Positions 54,029 through 62,104 of a DNA stretch of 64,000 nucleotides are shown here, one piece after another. The stretch covers positions 62,001 through 126,000 of the forward strand of contig NZ_LLWH01000112.1 in assembly GCF_001411475.1 (NCBI RefSeq), written 5' to 3'. The notes under the pieces are model-generated. The model was given only the letters and a program-made list of their open reading frames with translations. It made no database searches and had not been told where the DNA came from. The translations under genes and the position numbers were made by a program. Position 1 is the first letter of the stretch; every line of letters begins with the position of its first letter. The stretch comes from Pseudomonas endophytica. Its GTDB lineage: Bacteria; Pseudomonadota; Gammaproteobacteria; Pseudomonadales; Pseudomonadaceae.

Positions 54029-55965
54029 GCGCCCCTCTTATTACCTCTGTATTGGTGGCCAATCGCGGCGAAATAGCCTGCCGGGTGATGCGCACCGCCA
54101 AGGCGCTTGGCCTCACCACCGTTGCGGTACACAGCAACACTGATCGCGATGCTCGGCATTGTCGCGAGGCCGATATCTGTGTGGATCTGGGGGGCAGCAA
54201 GGCCGCCGACAGCTACCTTAAAATCGACAAGATTATTGCCGCGGCTCAGGCCAGCGGTGCACAGGCAATTCACCCGGGTTATGGCTTTTTATCTGAGAAC
54301 GCCGGTTTTGCGCGTGCAGTTGAAGCGGCAGGGCTGATTTTTCTCGGGCCTCCCGCCACAGCCATTGATGCCATGGGCAGTAAGTCCGCGGCCAAAGCCT
54401 TGATGGAAACTGCCGGAGTCCCCTTGGTGCCGGGCTATCACGGCGAAGCGCAAGATGTTGAGACTTTTCTCCTTAGCGCTGAACGTATCGGCTACCCGGT
54501 ATTGCTCAAAGCCACAGCAGGTGGCGGTGGCAAAGGCATGAAAGTAGTCGACGATGTTAGCCAGCTGGCTGACGCCTTGGCCTCGGCTCAGCGTGAAGCG
54601 CTGTCTTCGTTCGGCGACGAGCGAATGCTGGTCGAGAAATACGTCCTCAAACCTCGTCACGTAGAAATCCAGATTTTTGCCGATCAACACGGCAACTGCC
54701 TGTACCTCAACGAGCGCGACTGCTCGATCCAGCGCCGTCACCAAAAAGTGGTTGAAGAGGCCCCAGCGCCCGGTCTGAGCACAGAGCAGCGCCGCGCAAT
54801 GGGTGAGGCAGCCGTACGCGCTGCCCAAGCCATTGGCTATGTCGGTGCAGGCACCGTGGAATTTTTGCTGGATGCGCGTGGCGAGTTCTTCTTTATGGAG
54901 ATGAACACCCGTCTGCAAGTTGAACACCCTGTGACCGAAGCCATCACTGGCTTGGACCTAGTGGATTGGCAAATCCGTGTAGCCCGCGGCGAAGCCCTAC
55001 CCATCACTCAGGCGCAAGTGCCTTTGCACGGGCACGCAATTGAAGTGCGCTTGTACGCCGAAGACCCCAGCAACGACTTTTTGCCCCAAACCGGACGGCT
55101 TGAGGTCTATCGCGAGCCTGCGGCCGGGCCAGGGTGCCGGGTTGATAGCGGCGTGAGTGAGGGCGATGAAATTTCACCCTTTTACGACCCGATGCTCGGC
55201 AAGTTGATTGCTTGGGGGGAAGATCGCGAACAAGCCCGCCTGCGGTTGCTGGCGATGCTCGATGAATGTGCTATTGGTGGCTTGAAAACCAACCTGAGCT
55301 TCCTGCGGCGCATCATTGGGCATCCAGCCTTCGCGGCCGCCGAACTGGATACAGGATTTATCCCTCGCTATCAGACGCAATTACTGCCGCCTACCCAGCC
55401 ATTACCACCGGCCTTTTGGGAAGCTGCCGCTCAAGCATTCCAGCAAAGCCTGACACCTCAGCAGCGCAACGATGACCCGACTTCACCGTGGGCATCACGC
55501 TTGGGCTTTCGCAATGGCCTGCCCGCCAAGACTTTGCTCGTCTTGAGTGCCAATGATCAATGCCACAAGGTCAGCCTCGGTGAAACCAATACGACATTGC
55601 ACAACGAACAGTTGATGACCGAACACAACGGTGTACGCCGTCAACACCTCGCGATACGTCGCGCCGACACCCTCTATTTACGCTGGGAGGGGGACGTACA
55701 CAGCGTCAGCCTCTACGACCCGATAGCCGCTGCGAGTGCCAACCACGGGCAACAAGGCGGTTTGACTGCCCCAATGAATGGCAGCGTGGTGCGAGTGCTG
55801 GTAGACGTAGGTCAAGCAGTCGACGCGGGGGCACAGTTAGTGGTGTTGGAGGCGATGAAAATGGAACACAGCCTGCGAGCGCCCCATGCTGGAGTAGTAA
55901 AAGCCTTGTTCTGTGGAGAAGGTGAAATGGTCAGCGAGGGAACGGCACTGATCGAGATGGAATAA
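54025..55965 (+). CDS. liuD: 3-Methylcrotonyl-CoA carboxylase, alpha (biotin-carrying) subunit
   Basis: A 646-residue biotin carboxylase and biotin-carrier fusion. ATP-grasp with VLVANRGEIACRVMRT at the start, KATAGGGGKGMKVV, RDCSIQRRHQKVVEEAPAP and FMEMNTRLQVEHPVTE; the C-terminus carries the biotinyl domain with VLEAMKMEH, the central Lys being biotinylated. Partner of LiuB. The ATG at 54025 overlaps the liuC stop as ATGA. A bidirectional terminator follows. Confidence 0.95.
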   Translation: MSAPLITSVLVANRGEIACRVMRTAKALGLTTVAVHSNTDRDARHCREADICVDLGGSKAADSYLKIDKIIAAAQASGAQAIHPGYGFLSENAGFARAVEAAGLIFLGPPATAIDAMGSKSAAKALMETAGVPLVPGYHGEAQDVETFLLSAERIGYPVLLKATAGGGGKGMKVVDDVSQLADALASAQREALSSFGDERMLVEKYVLKPRHVEIQIFADQHGNCLYLNERDCSIQRRHQKVVEEAPAPGLSTEQRRAMGEAAVRAAQAIGYVGAGTVEFLLDARGEFFFMEMNTRLQVEHPVTEAITGLDLVDWQIRVARGEALPITQAQVPLHGHAIEVRLYAEDPSNDFLPQTGRLEVYREPAAGPGCRVDSGVSEGDEISPFYDPMLGKLIAWGEDREQARLRLLAMLDECAIGGLKTNLSFLRRIIGHPAFAAAELDTGFIPRYQTQLLPPTQPLPPAFWEAAAQAFQQSLTPQQRNDDPTSPWASRLGFRNGLPAKTLLVLSANDQCHKVSLGETNTTLHNEQLMTEHNGVRRQHLAIRRADTLYLRWEGDVHSVSLYDPIAAASANHGQQGGLTAPMNGSVVRVLVDVGQAVDAGAQLVVLEAMKMEHSLRAPHAGVVKALFCGEGEMVSEGTALIEME

Positions 55966-56000
55966 AAAAACGGATACCGACAACGGTATCCGCTTTTTTT
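55964..56000. terminator. Bidirectional terminator between liuD and the repressor gene
   Basis: A run of A's, then CGGATACCG / CGGTATCCG (9 bp, 4-nt loop) and a T7 run. It serves liuD and, on the other strand, the convergent S24-type repressor. Confidence 0.9.
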
Positions 56001-56012
56001 CTGGCGCCGTGC

Positions 56013-56669
56013 TCAGAACTTGGTAATGGCTTGCACAACCACGCCGATAATTGAGCACTGCTTGTCAAACAAAACTTTAGGGTAAGTCGGGTTGAGTGGC
56101 TTGAGATAAAGCTGACCGCTCTCTTCACTCAACTGCCTGAAGGTCGCCTCTGTGGAGTCAGGCGTGCGAGCAATCACCATTTTGCCTGGTTCGGGCTCAA
56201 TGTCAGGATCTACCAGAATCATCATGCCTTGCGGAACGCTGACGCCCATTGGAGCCGTCATCGCATCGCCCATTACCTGTAACCAAAATGCCGCCCCTTT
56301 AGCGTAATAGTCACTGACCTCAAACATCGCGGCCGGCTCATAGCCTAGCAGTACCTTCTCGTTGATTTGGTCCGCGACCGACCAGTCGCTAACTGGATAA
56401 CGGAAGGCAGACGTTATGTCGTAAGTGATCTCATCGACACCCGACTCATTAGCGGCGTGATTGCGATCACGAATCACCAAAGCGACTTCCAAGTGTTCCA
56501 GACCTAATGCCTGTAGCACTTTGTTCATCGTGGGCAAATCGGGCTGACGGCGTTTATTGAGCCAATGCCCAACGCCCCCTTGGGAAGCCCCAACGCGCTC
56601 GGCTAGTTTCTCTTGCGTGAGTTTTTGCTCGCGCAATTTTGTTCTGACTAAAGCGATCCATTTATCCAT
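56013..56669 (-). CDS. XRE-family repressor with S24-like C-terminal domain lacking both catalytic residues
   Basis: A 218-residue phage-type repressor. The helix-turn-helix is LTQEKLAERVGASQGGVGHWL (~17-37 region). The C-terminal half follows the LexA/CI/PrtR fold: FWLQVMGDAMTAP, PQGMMILVDP, KPLNPTYPKVLF. The nucleophile serine is Ala136 (GDAM in place of GDSM) and the general-base lysine, expected after ATF, is Arg178 (TEATFRQL). Self-cleavage on RecA activation should therefore be impossible. It is divergent from a DUF6124 gene with an 130-bp promoter region. No phage or pyocin genes adjoin. The ATG at 56669 is used; the frame extends to 56711. Confidence 0.85.
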   Translation of the reverse strand: MDKWIALVRTKLREQKLTQEKLAERVGASQGGVGHWLNKRRQPDLPTMNKVLQALGLEHLEVALVIRDRNHAANESGVDEITYDITSAFRYPVSDWSVADQINEKVLLGYEPAAMFEVSDYYAKGAAFWLQVMGDAMTAPMGVSVPQGMMILVDPDIEPEPGKMVIARTPDSTEATFRQLSEESGQLYLKPLNPTYPKVLFDKQCSIIGVVVQAITKF

Positions 56670-56799
56670 CTGCGGAACAATACGGATTGAAAATGAGCCA
56701 ACAATACACATTCCGTATTATTTAAATCCATATAAAAAATACCTATTGTACTAATCTGGATTTGGACGATCCTATTAATCTTAGAAACGCAGGTAAATC

Positions 56800-57147
56800 A
56801 TGCCCTCCATAACAAAAATCACCTCAGCGATTGAGCTCGATAGTGAGATTGAAGCGCTAAAAGACAACGCCGCTACCCAGCGCGCCCTTGACTATTATTT
56901 GAAACCAGCTGTTTCGCAGCCGCCTGTCGAGAAGAAAGTGTTTGTTGTAGGTGACGACGTGAGCCAAGAAGAAGCGTTGGTCACAGCCAGTGATTATTTG
57001 AGGTGCGGCATCAGCATGATGTATGGCACCGCAGAAACCCATGGGGGTGCTCACCGCGATCAATTTCTGGCCGTCGCTTTTATTGTCGAGTCCGCCAAGC
57101 AACTGCTAGACCGCGCGCTGGATATGCAGAAATTGCCTACTCAGTGA
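56800..57147 (+). CDS. DUF6124 protein
   Basis: A 115-residue protein of the Pseudomonas DUF6124 family: QRALDYYLKP near residue 30, a mid segment FVVGDDVSQEEALVTASDYLRC, and a C-terminal helix ending LLDRALDMQ. No signal peptide or enzyme motif. It is divergent from the repressor, which may control it. The family is abundant in Pseudomonas, often in several copies, with no known function. Confidence 0.75.
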   Translation: MPSITKITSAIELDSEIEALKDNAATQRALDYYLKPAVSQPPVEKKVFVVGDDVSQEEALVTASDYLRCGISMMYGTAETHGGAHRDQFLAVAFIVESAKQLLDRALDMQKLPTQ

Positions 57148-57251
57148 AGCGAGCAGCCATTCATAGCTCACAAGGATCTTGCTGTCAGTATCGAGCTAGA
57201 GCCTTCGAAGGGAGATGGAGAAAAAAACTTAGAGAAAGTGCAGAAAATCAT
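57148..57251. other. Short gap before the PrrF-like promoter
   Basis: About 100 bp following the DUF6124 gene with no recognised element other than the AT-rich approach to the promoter at 57252. Confidence 0.4.
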
Positions 57252-57280
57252 TTGACTTGCAAATGATAATGATTACTATT
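57252..57280 (+). promoter_or_regulatory. Sigma-70 promoter with overlapping Fur box for the PrrF-like sRNA
   Basis: TTGACT-N16-TACTAT forms the promoter. The Fur box GCAAATGATAATGATTACT (57259-57277) matches 14 of 19 consensus positions and covers the spacer and -10, so Fur-iron would block polymerase directly. Confidence 0.8.
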
Positions 57281-57285
57281 GCAGG

Positions 57286-57400
57286 CAGCTGGTCGCGAGA
57301 TCAGCCGATCATTCAAAGGACCTTAGGTCGGTCTTTCGAATAATCTCCTCATCAGGCTAATCACGGTTATTTGACCCGGCTTATTGCCGGGTCTTTTTTT
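57286..57400 (+). ncRNA. prrF: Iron-responsive small RNA, PrrF family
   Basis: A transcript of about 115 nt with the PrrF core: CTGGTCGCGAGATCAGCCG at the 5' part, then AGGTCGGTCTTTCG and ATAATCTCCTCATCAGGCTA, the seed region that pairs with target mRNAs, and a final terminator. PrrF RNAs are functional counterparts of RyhB: under low iron they repress iron-rich proteins such as SodB and TCA enzymes, sparing iron. The Fur-boxed promoter fits. Only one copy is here; P. aeruginosa has two in tandem, while other pseudomonads place them apart. Ends are estimated. Confidence 0.88.
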
Positions 57401-57401
57401 T
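57373..57401 (+). terminator. Terminator of the PrrF-like sRNA
   Basis: GACCCGGC / GCCGGGTC (8 bp, 5-nt loop) followed by eight T's. Confidence 0.92.
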
Positions 57402-57714
57402 GCGGCCAGTTATCTGGCTCAGCGTGCTTCAGGCTAATGAAGTCTTGTGTGCGATCGGTTTTTTTCAGTGACCGCTACGATGCTGGCGATGATAGCAAAA
57501 GAACATCGACCAACGGAAGTCTAATACCCTATACCCTGGGCTTTATCGCGATTTTGAACTTGAGAATCACTCTCAAAAACGTTATCCTCGCGCCGCGTCA
57601 AGGATGACGCCCCCCTCGTTATCCTTCATTCTCCCCTCTTCAAAATTGCGTATTGGCTCATTGCGCTTGCGATGTAAAGTAACGCCCACAATTATCTGAT
57701 TCTAGGATTTGGCG
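57402..57714. other. Intergenic region between PrrF and the M14 peptidase
   Basis: About 310 bp. It holds a second Fur-like dyad at 57560-57576 with a possible promoter (TTGAGA-N16-TTATCC). No conserved gene was found in the 57371-57607 frame. Confidence 0.45.
57560..57576. promoter_or_regulatory. Second Fur-like dyad upstream of the M14 peptidase
   Basis: TTGAGAATCACTCTCAA is a perfect inverted repeat (6-bp arms, 5-nt centre) resembling the TGAGAATCATTCTCA form of Fur boxes. It overlaps a potential -35. The gene 140 bp downstream is a carboxypeptidase not known as Fur target, so another unannotated transcript may be involved. Confidence 0.4.
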
Positions 57715-58866
57715 ATGATCGTGGCGCCTTCCGCACTTCATATCAGCAGTGACTTTGACAGCGGTAACATTCAGGTATTGGATGCCAGCAACCCGCTGCA
57801 CGTGCGTCTAGCGATAAAACCTGACGCCAAAAGCCCACACTTTCAATGGTTTCACTTCAATGTCCAGGGCTTGTGCGTGGGTCAGACCCACCGCTTTGAG
57901 CTGAGCAACGCCAGCCAGTCTTCCTACAACAAGGCTTGGTATGGCTATCACGCGGTTGCATCCTACGATCACGAGAAGTGGTTTCGCGTCCCTTCAGAAT
58001 TCGATGGCACCGCTTTAAACTTTAGCCTTGAGGCTGAACAACCTCAGGTCTGGTTCGCCTACTTCGAGCCCTATAGCCGCGCTCGTCACGATGAGCTGAT
58101 CAAAAACGCACTGCAATGGTCTGGTTGCGAGGTAGTGGCCGTCGGTAAAAGCGTCGAAGGTCGCGACATACCTTTATTGCGCAAAGGCACTGGTGCCAGC
58201 CGCAAACACAAGATCTGGATCATTGCTCAACAGCACCCAGGCGAACATATGGCCGAATGGTTTATGCAGGGTGTTCTTAAACGTTTGGAGCAAGGCAGCG
58301 ACCCACAACTGCGTAAGTTGCTGGATCACGCCGATCTATACCTGATCCCCAATATGAATCCCGATGGCGCCTTCCATGGGCATTTGCGGACTAACGCCAA
58401 TGGCCAAGACCTGAACCGCGCTTGGCAAAACACCGACCCTCTTGCCAGCCCTGAAGTGTTTTTCGCTAAGGAGCAGATGCTCAAGTACGGTGTCGACCTC
58501 TTTCTAGACATTCACGGCGATGAAGAAATCCCCTACGTATTTACCGCAGGCTGTGAAGGTAACCCCGGCTATACCCAACGTCTGGCAACCTTAGAGGAGC
58601 GTTTTCGCAGCCACCTCAGCCAACTGACCCGCGACTTCCAAACCGAGTATGGCTACCCGCGTGACGAGGCAGGCCACGCGAACATGACCTTGGCCTGCAA
58701 CAGCGTCGGTGAGCAGTTTGACTGTCTATCACTGACGCTTGAAATGCCCTTTAAGGACAACAATGATGCGCCCGACGCATTGACCGGCTGGTCCGGCAAG
58801 CGCTCCATACAGTTGGGTAAAGATGTACTGAGTACCTTATCGAGTATGGTTCGCGAGCTCCGTTGA
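57715..58866 (+). CDS. M14-family zinc carboxypeptidase (cytosolic carboxypeptidase-like)
   Basis: A 383-residue protein. An N-terminal beta-sandwich domain (1-125) typical of cytosolic carboxypeptidases/AGBL proteins precedes the catalytic domain. Zn ligands are in QQHPGEHMAEW (His, Glu) and LDIHGDEE (His), the substrate-binding NMNPDGAFHGHLRTN and the catalytic Glu in TLEMPFKDN. It likely trims C-terminal residues or acts on gamma-glutamyl/peptidoglycan peptides. AGGA is 7 nt before the ATG at 57715. Downstream LRR-kinase gene begins 50 bp after. Confidence 0.88.
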   Translation: MIVAPSALHISSDFDSGNIQVLDASNPLHVRLAIKPDAKSPHFQWFHFNVQGLCVGQTHRFELSNASQSSYNKAWYGYHAVASYDHEKWFRVPSEFDGTALNFSLEAEQPQVWFAYFEPYSRARHDELIKNALQWSGCEVVAVGKSVEGRDIPLLRKGTGASRKHKIWIIAQQHPGEHMAEWFMQGVLKRLEQGSDPQLRKLLDHADLYLIPNMNPDGAFHGHLRTNANGQDLNRAWQNTDPLASPEVFFAKEQMLKYGVDLFLDIHGDEEIPYVFTAGCEGNPGYTQRLATLEERFRSHLSQLTRDFQTEYGYPRDEAGHANMTLACNSVGEQFDCLSLTLEMPFKDNNDAPDALTGWSGKRSIQLGKDVLSTLSSMVRELR

Positions 58867-58919
58867 CGCGCTGCCAACCGCGCACTTTCTTTTACGTATA
58901 TGAGTTCCACTGCCTGCTT

Positions 58920-60239
58920 ATGGATACCCTCGCTAAATTGCGCGCTGGCCAATTGGCTGGTGCTAAACGTCTGGATTTATCGTGCGGGCTGACTGAGTTC
59001 CCACAAGAGATTTTCCAACTAGCTGACACCCTTGAGATCCTCAATCTGAGTAGTAACGCACTTAGCAGCTTGCCCCACGACCTACACAGACTGAGCCACT
59101 TACGCATTCTGTTTTGCTCGGACAACGCGTTCACCGAGTTGCCCGCCTGCTTAGGGCAATGCGCGCAATTGAGCATGATCGGCTTCAAGGCCAATCAGAT
59201 CGAAAGCGTTCCTAGTGCTGCACTGCCACCGCAGTTGCGCTGGTTAATCCTGACTGACAACCGCATTCGCCACCTGCCCGAGGCGTTGGGCCAGCGGCCA
59301 CTGCTGCAAAAACTGATGCTGGCGGGTAATCACTTGCACGCGTTGCCTGAACGCTTGACCGAATGCAAGCGTCTGGAACTAATCCGCTTGGCGGCCAATC
59401 AATTCACCGAACTGCCTAATAGCGTACTGGCGCTGCCGAGTTTGTGTTGGCTGGCGTATGCCGGGAATCCGCTGCGCGAAGACGCCAGCGCGCTTCAAGA
59501 GCCAGACAACACACCTAACATCGACTGGTCGCAACTGACGTTTGAACAAAAGCTAGGCGAAGGTGCTTCGGGGATCATTTATCAGGCGCAATGGTGCGCA
59601 CCTGACAAACCAGCCCGGTCCGTCGCCGTCAAACTTTACAAAGGCACTATCACTAGCGATGGTTCGCCGCTCAATGAAATGAATGCCTGCATTGCGGCGG
59701 GTCAGCATCCGAATCTGATCAACGTATTAGGCCGTGTTGCAGGTCACCCCGAAGACACGGCGGGCCTGGTCATGGAGTTGATCGACCCTTCTTTTATCAA
59801 CCTTGGCGCCCTGCCCAGCTTTGATACGTGCAGTCGTGACGTCTACGCCGCCCATACCCGCTTCACCTACGACAGTGCCTTACGCATTGCCCGCGGTATT
59901 GCTTCGGCAGCCAAGCATTTGCATGCTCAAGGCATCTGCCACGGTGATTTGTACGCACATAATATTTTGTACCGCGATGACGGTGACTGCCTGCTCGGCG
60001 ATTTTGGTGCGGCGTGCTTCTACGCTCGCGACAACAGCCCGCAAAGCCGCGCACTACAACGTATTGAAGTCCGAGCTTTCGGGGTTTTGCTGGGGGAGCT
60101 ACTGGAGCGGCTCGACTCAGACCTAAGCGATCAACAAAGCGCGCTGTGGCAAGACTTAGTGCAGATTTGCACACAGCCAGACGTATTGGCACGGCCAGAT
60201 TTCACCGCGATCAACAAAGCGTTGGCCTCCCCCCTGTAG
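58920..60239 (+). CDS. Leucine-rich-repeat protein with C-terminal serine/threonine protein kinase domain
   Basis: A 439-residue protein. The N-terminal half (~20-195) has about seven leucine-rich repeats of 22-23 residues in the LxxLxLxxNxLxxLP style. The C-terminal half is a eukaryotic-like kinase: LGEGASGIIYQ glycine loop, lysine in VAVKLYKG, catalytic HGDLYAHNIL (Arg of HRD replaced by Gly), and DFG in LGDFGAA. No transmembrane helix is visible, so it should be cytoplasmic. The family is common in Pseudomonas but its substrate is unknown. The ATG at 58920 starts the LRR part; a TTG at 58862 overlapping the peptidase stop is an alternative. The stop codon lies within a REP element. Confidence 0.82.
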   Translation: MDTLAKLRAGQLAGAKRLDLSCGLTEFPQEIFQLADTLEILNLSSNALSSLPHDLHRLSHLRILFCSDNAFTELPACLGQCAQLSMIGFKANQIESVPSAALPPQLRWLILTDNRIRHLPEALGQRPLLQKLMLAGNHLHALPERLTECKRLELIRLAANQFTELPNSVLALPSLCWLAYAGNPLREDASALQEPDNTPNIDWSQLTFEQKLGEGASGIIYQAQWCAPDKPARSVAVKLYKGTITSDGSPLNEMNACIAAGQHPNLINVLGRVAGHPEDTAGLVMELIDPSFINLGALPSFDTCSRDVYAAHTRFTYDSALRIARGIASAAKHLHAQGICHGDLYAHNILYRDDGDCLLGDFGAACFYARDNSPQSRALQRIEVRAFGVLLGELLERLDSDLSDQQSALWQDLVQICTQPDVLARPDFTAINKALASPL

Positions 60240-60298
60240 AAGCGAGCTTGCTCGCGATCTTTTGATCTTCAACAGATCGCGAGACGAGCGCCTACAGG
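60233..60298. repeat. REP element pair at the end of the LRR-kinase gene
   Basis: CTGTAGAAGCGAGCTTGCTC opens the left unit and GCGAGACGAGCGCCTACAGG closes the inverted right unit. The left unit overlaps the kinase stop codon (60237-60239), so it could shape the end of that mRNA. Same family as the crcY-linked element. Confidence 0.8.
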
Positions 60299-60329
60299 GA
60301 GGGCTACAGGTCAATCGTAAGGGTCATTA

Positions 60330-61034
60330 CTACGCCAGCGCGACGAACATTTCCTGCACATCGTCCTGCTCTTCCAGCTTGGCCAAAAACTCCTGAACCT
60401 CAGCCATTTGCTCGTCGCTCAGACCGGTCACCGGGTTTTTCGGCAGATAGCCCAGTTTGGCCGACAGCACAGTGAAACCTTGCTCTGGCAACGCTTTTTG
60501 TACTGCATCCAAATCGGTAGTTTCAGTGATAAACAAAGTCGTACCTTCTTCCTCACCTTCCTCAAAATCCTGAGCGCCAGCTTCGATAGCGGCCATTTCA
60601 GGATCCGCATCCGGCGTGTCGGGTTTAGCTTCGATCAACCCCACATGGTTGAAGTCCCACGCCACCGACCCCGAAGCGCCCAATTGGCCTTTACGAAATG
60701 CTACGCGGATCTCGGCAACGGTACGGTTGATGTTATCGGTCAGGCACTCAATGATTAACGGCACCTGGTGCGGAGCAAAGCCTTCATAGGTCACGCGGTG
60801 ATATTGCACCGCTTCAGTACCGATACCCGCACCTTTGTTGATCGCACGCTTGATGGTGTCAGCGGGCATCGACGCTTTTTTAGCCTGCTCATAGACCAGA
60901 CGCAAATGTGAGTTCATGTCCGGGTCTGCGCCGTTGCGGGCTGCAACGGTCAGCTCCTTGGCCAATTTGCCAAAAATTTTCCCGCGGCTGTTGGCGGCGT
61001 CCGCTTTGTGTTTAACCTTCCACTGTGCGCCCAT
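60330..61034 (-). CDS. YebC/PmpR-family protein, YeeN type
   Basis: A 234-residue protein of the YebC/PmpR/TACO1 family. [21 protein letters not shown] and [28 protein letters not shown] at the N-terminus, then [17 protein letters not shown], match the YeeN branch rather than the PmpR branch starting MAGHSKWANIKHRK. YebC proteins help ribosomes through polyproline and related stalls; the YeeN branch is less studied and was earlier called a transcriptional regulator. Confidence 0.88.
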   Translation of the reverse strand: MGAQWKVKHKADAANSRGKIFGKLAKELTVAARNGADPDMNSHLRLVYEQAKKASMPADTIKRAINKGAGIGTEAVQYHRVTYEGFAPHQVPLIIECLTDNINRTVAEIRVAFRKGQLGASGSVAWDFNHVGLIEAKPDTPDADPEMAAIEAGAQDFEEGEEEGTTLFITETTDLDAVQKALPEQGFTVLSAKLGYLPKNPVTGLSDEQMAEVQEFLAKLEEQDDVQEMFVALA

Positions 61035-61131
61035 AACTCATTCTCTCAATCAGGTGTGTCGCGGCAGTTTGGCCGTCGAATGGGCGCAAGTTTATACGGC
61101 TGAAAGTCGTCAATCGACCAAAAAATCTAAA

Positions 61132-61989
61132 TTACAGCGCCAGCTCCATAAACGCTTTGATCAGTCGCAGCTCAGCACGCCGCTCTAAGCAACCGAGCAT
61201 ATGTTGGTTAATCAGCCCTGATCCGTTGATCGGCACGGCGCCGACCCGTGGGTCGTAGCTGACCTCAGCCGACGACACGATGCCCACGCCCAACTGCGCC
61301 GCCACGGCTTCTGTTACAGCCTCGCGGCTGTCCAGCTCCAACAACACACGAGGTTTCACTCCGGCGTTATCACACGCTCCATCAAAAGTACGCCGCGTAA
61401 TCGAGTTCGGCTCTCGCAAGACCATGATGATGTCGTGCAGTTGGGCAATATCGACGCCCTGCGCCAGCGCCAACCATGGATGGCTGGCGGGCACCAACGC
61501 GCAAATTCGCGACGTTTGCAGTGCGCGCAACGTCAGCCCTTTACGCGGTTCGACTTCAGTTAACACGGCCACATCAACGTGCTCGGACAGCAGCGCGGCC
61601 AAGGTTTCTTGAGCGTTACCCAGACGCAAATTAACAGTAACGCCCGGAAACCGCTCGCGCAGACTCGCCAACATCGGCATCACCCTGTGCGGGCCATCGG
61701 CAGCGACCTCCAGCCGCCCGGTGAGGAGCTGGCGATTAGCCTCCAGCAACACCTGCGCCTCATCCACCAAACCAAACATGGCCCGCGTGATAGAGGCCAA
61801 CTTCATGCCCTCCTCAGTCAGTTCTACACGACGCGCTGTACGTCGCAGCAAGGTAATTTGGTAATGCTCCTCCAAAGCCTTGATATGTCCGGTTACGGCG
61901 GGTTGGCTGATAAACAACCTGGCGGCGGCCCGCGTAAAGCTGCCTTCGCGGGCCACGGCATCAAAGGCGCGAAGCTGAAATAAATTCAT
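61132..61989 (-). CDS. LysR-family regulator of phosphonate catabolism
   Basis: A 285-residue LysR-type regulator: FDAVAREGSFTRAAARLFISQPAVTGHIKALE winged helix-turn-helix and a type 2 PBP domain. It is divergent from phnW with a 115-bp gap, the arrangement seen for LysR regulators activating phnWX with 2-aminoethylphosphonate. Homology starts at the ATG at 61989; the frame extends to 62049. Confidence 0.88.
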   Translation of the reverse strand: MNLFQLRAFDAVAREGSFTRAAARLFISQPAVTGHIKALEEHYQITLLRRTARRVELTEEGMKLASITRAMFGLVDEAQVLLEANRQLLTGRLEVAADGPHRVMPMLASLRERFPGVTVNLRLGNAQETLAALLSEHVDVAVLTEVEPRKGLTLRALQTSRICALVPASHPWLALAQGVDIAQLHDIIMVLREPNSITRRTFDGACDNAGVKPRVLLELDSREAVTEAVAAQLGVGIVSSAEVSYDPRVGAVPINGSGLINQHMLGCLERRAELRLIKAFMELAL

Positions 61990-62104
61990 AGGTATAACTC
62001 TGGCCGATAGCTGAGATAACAACAAACAATTTGATTGATACCAGCACAAACTGCAACGTATGCCCTGTATTCAATTGCTATCCCAAGCGTGTGAGGAATT
62101 CAGA

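Noticed and set aside
57371-57607. 78-codon plus-strand frame after PrrF
   Set aside because: It begins inside the PrrF terminator, includes the Fur-like dyad and resembles no known protein.
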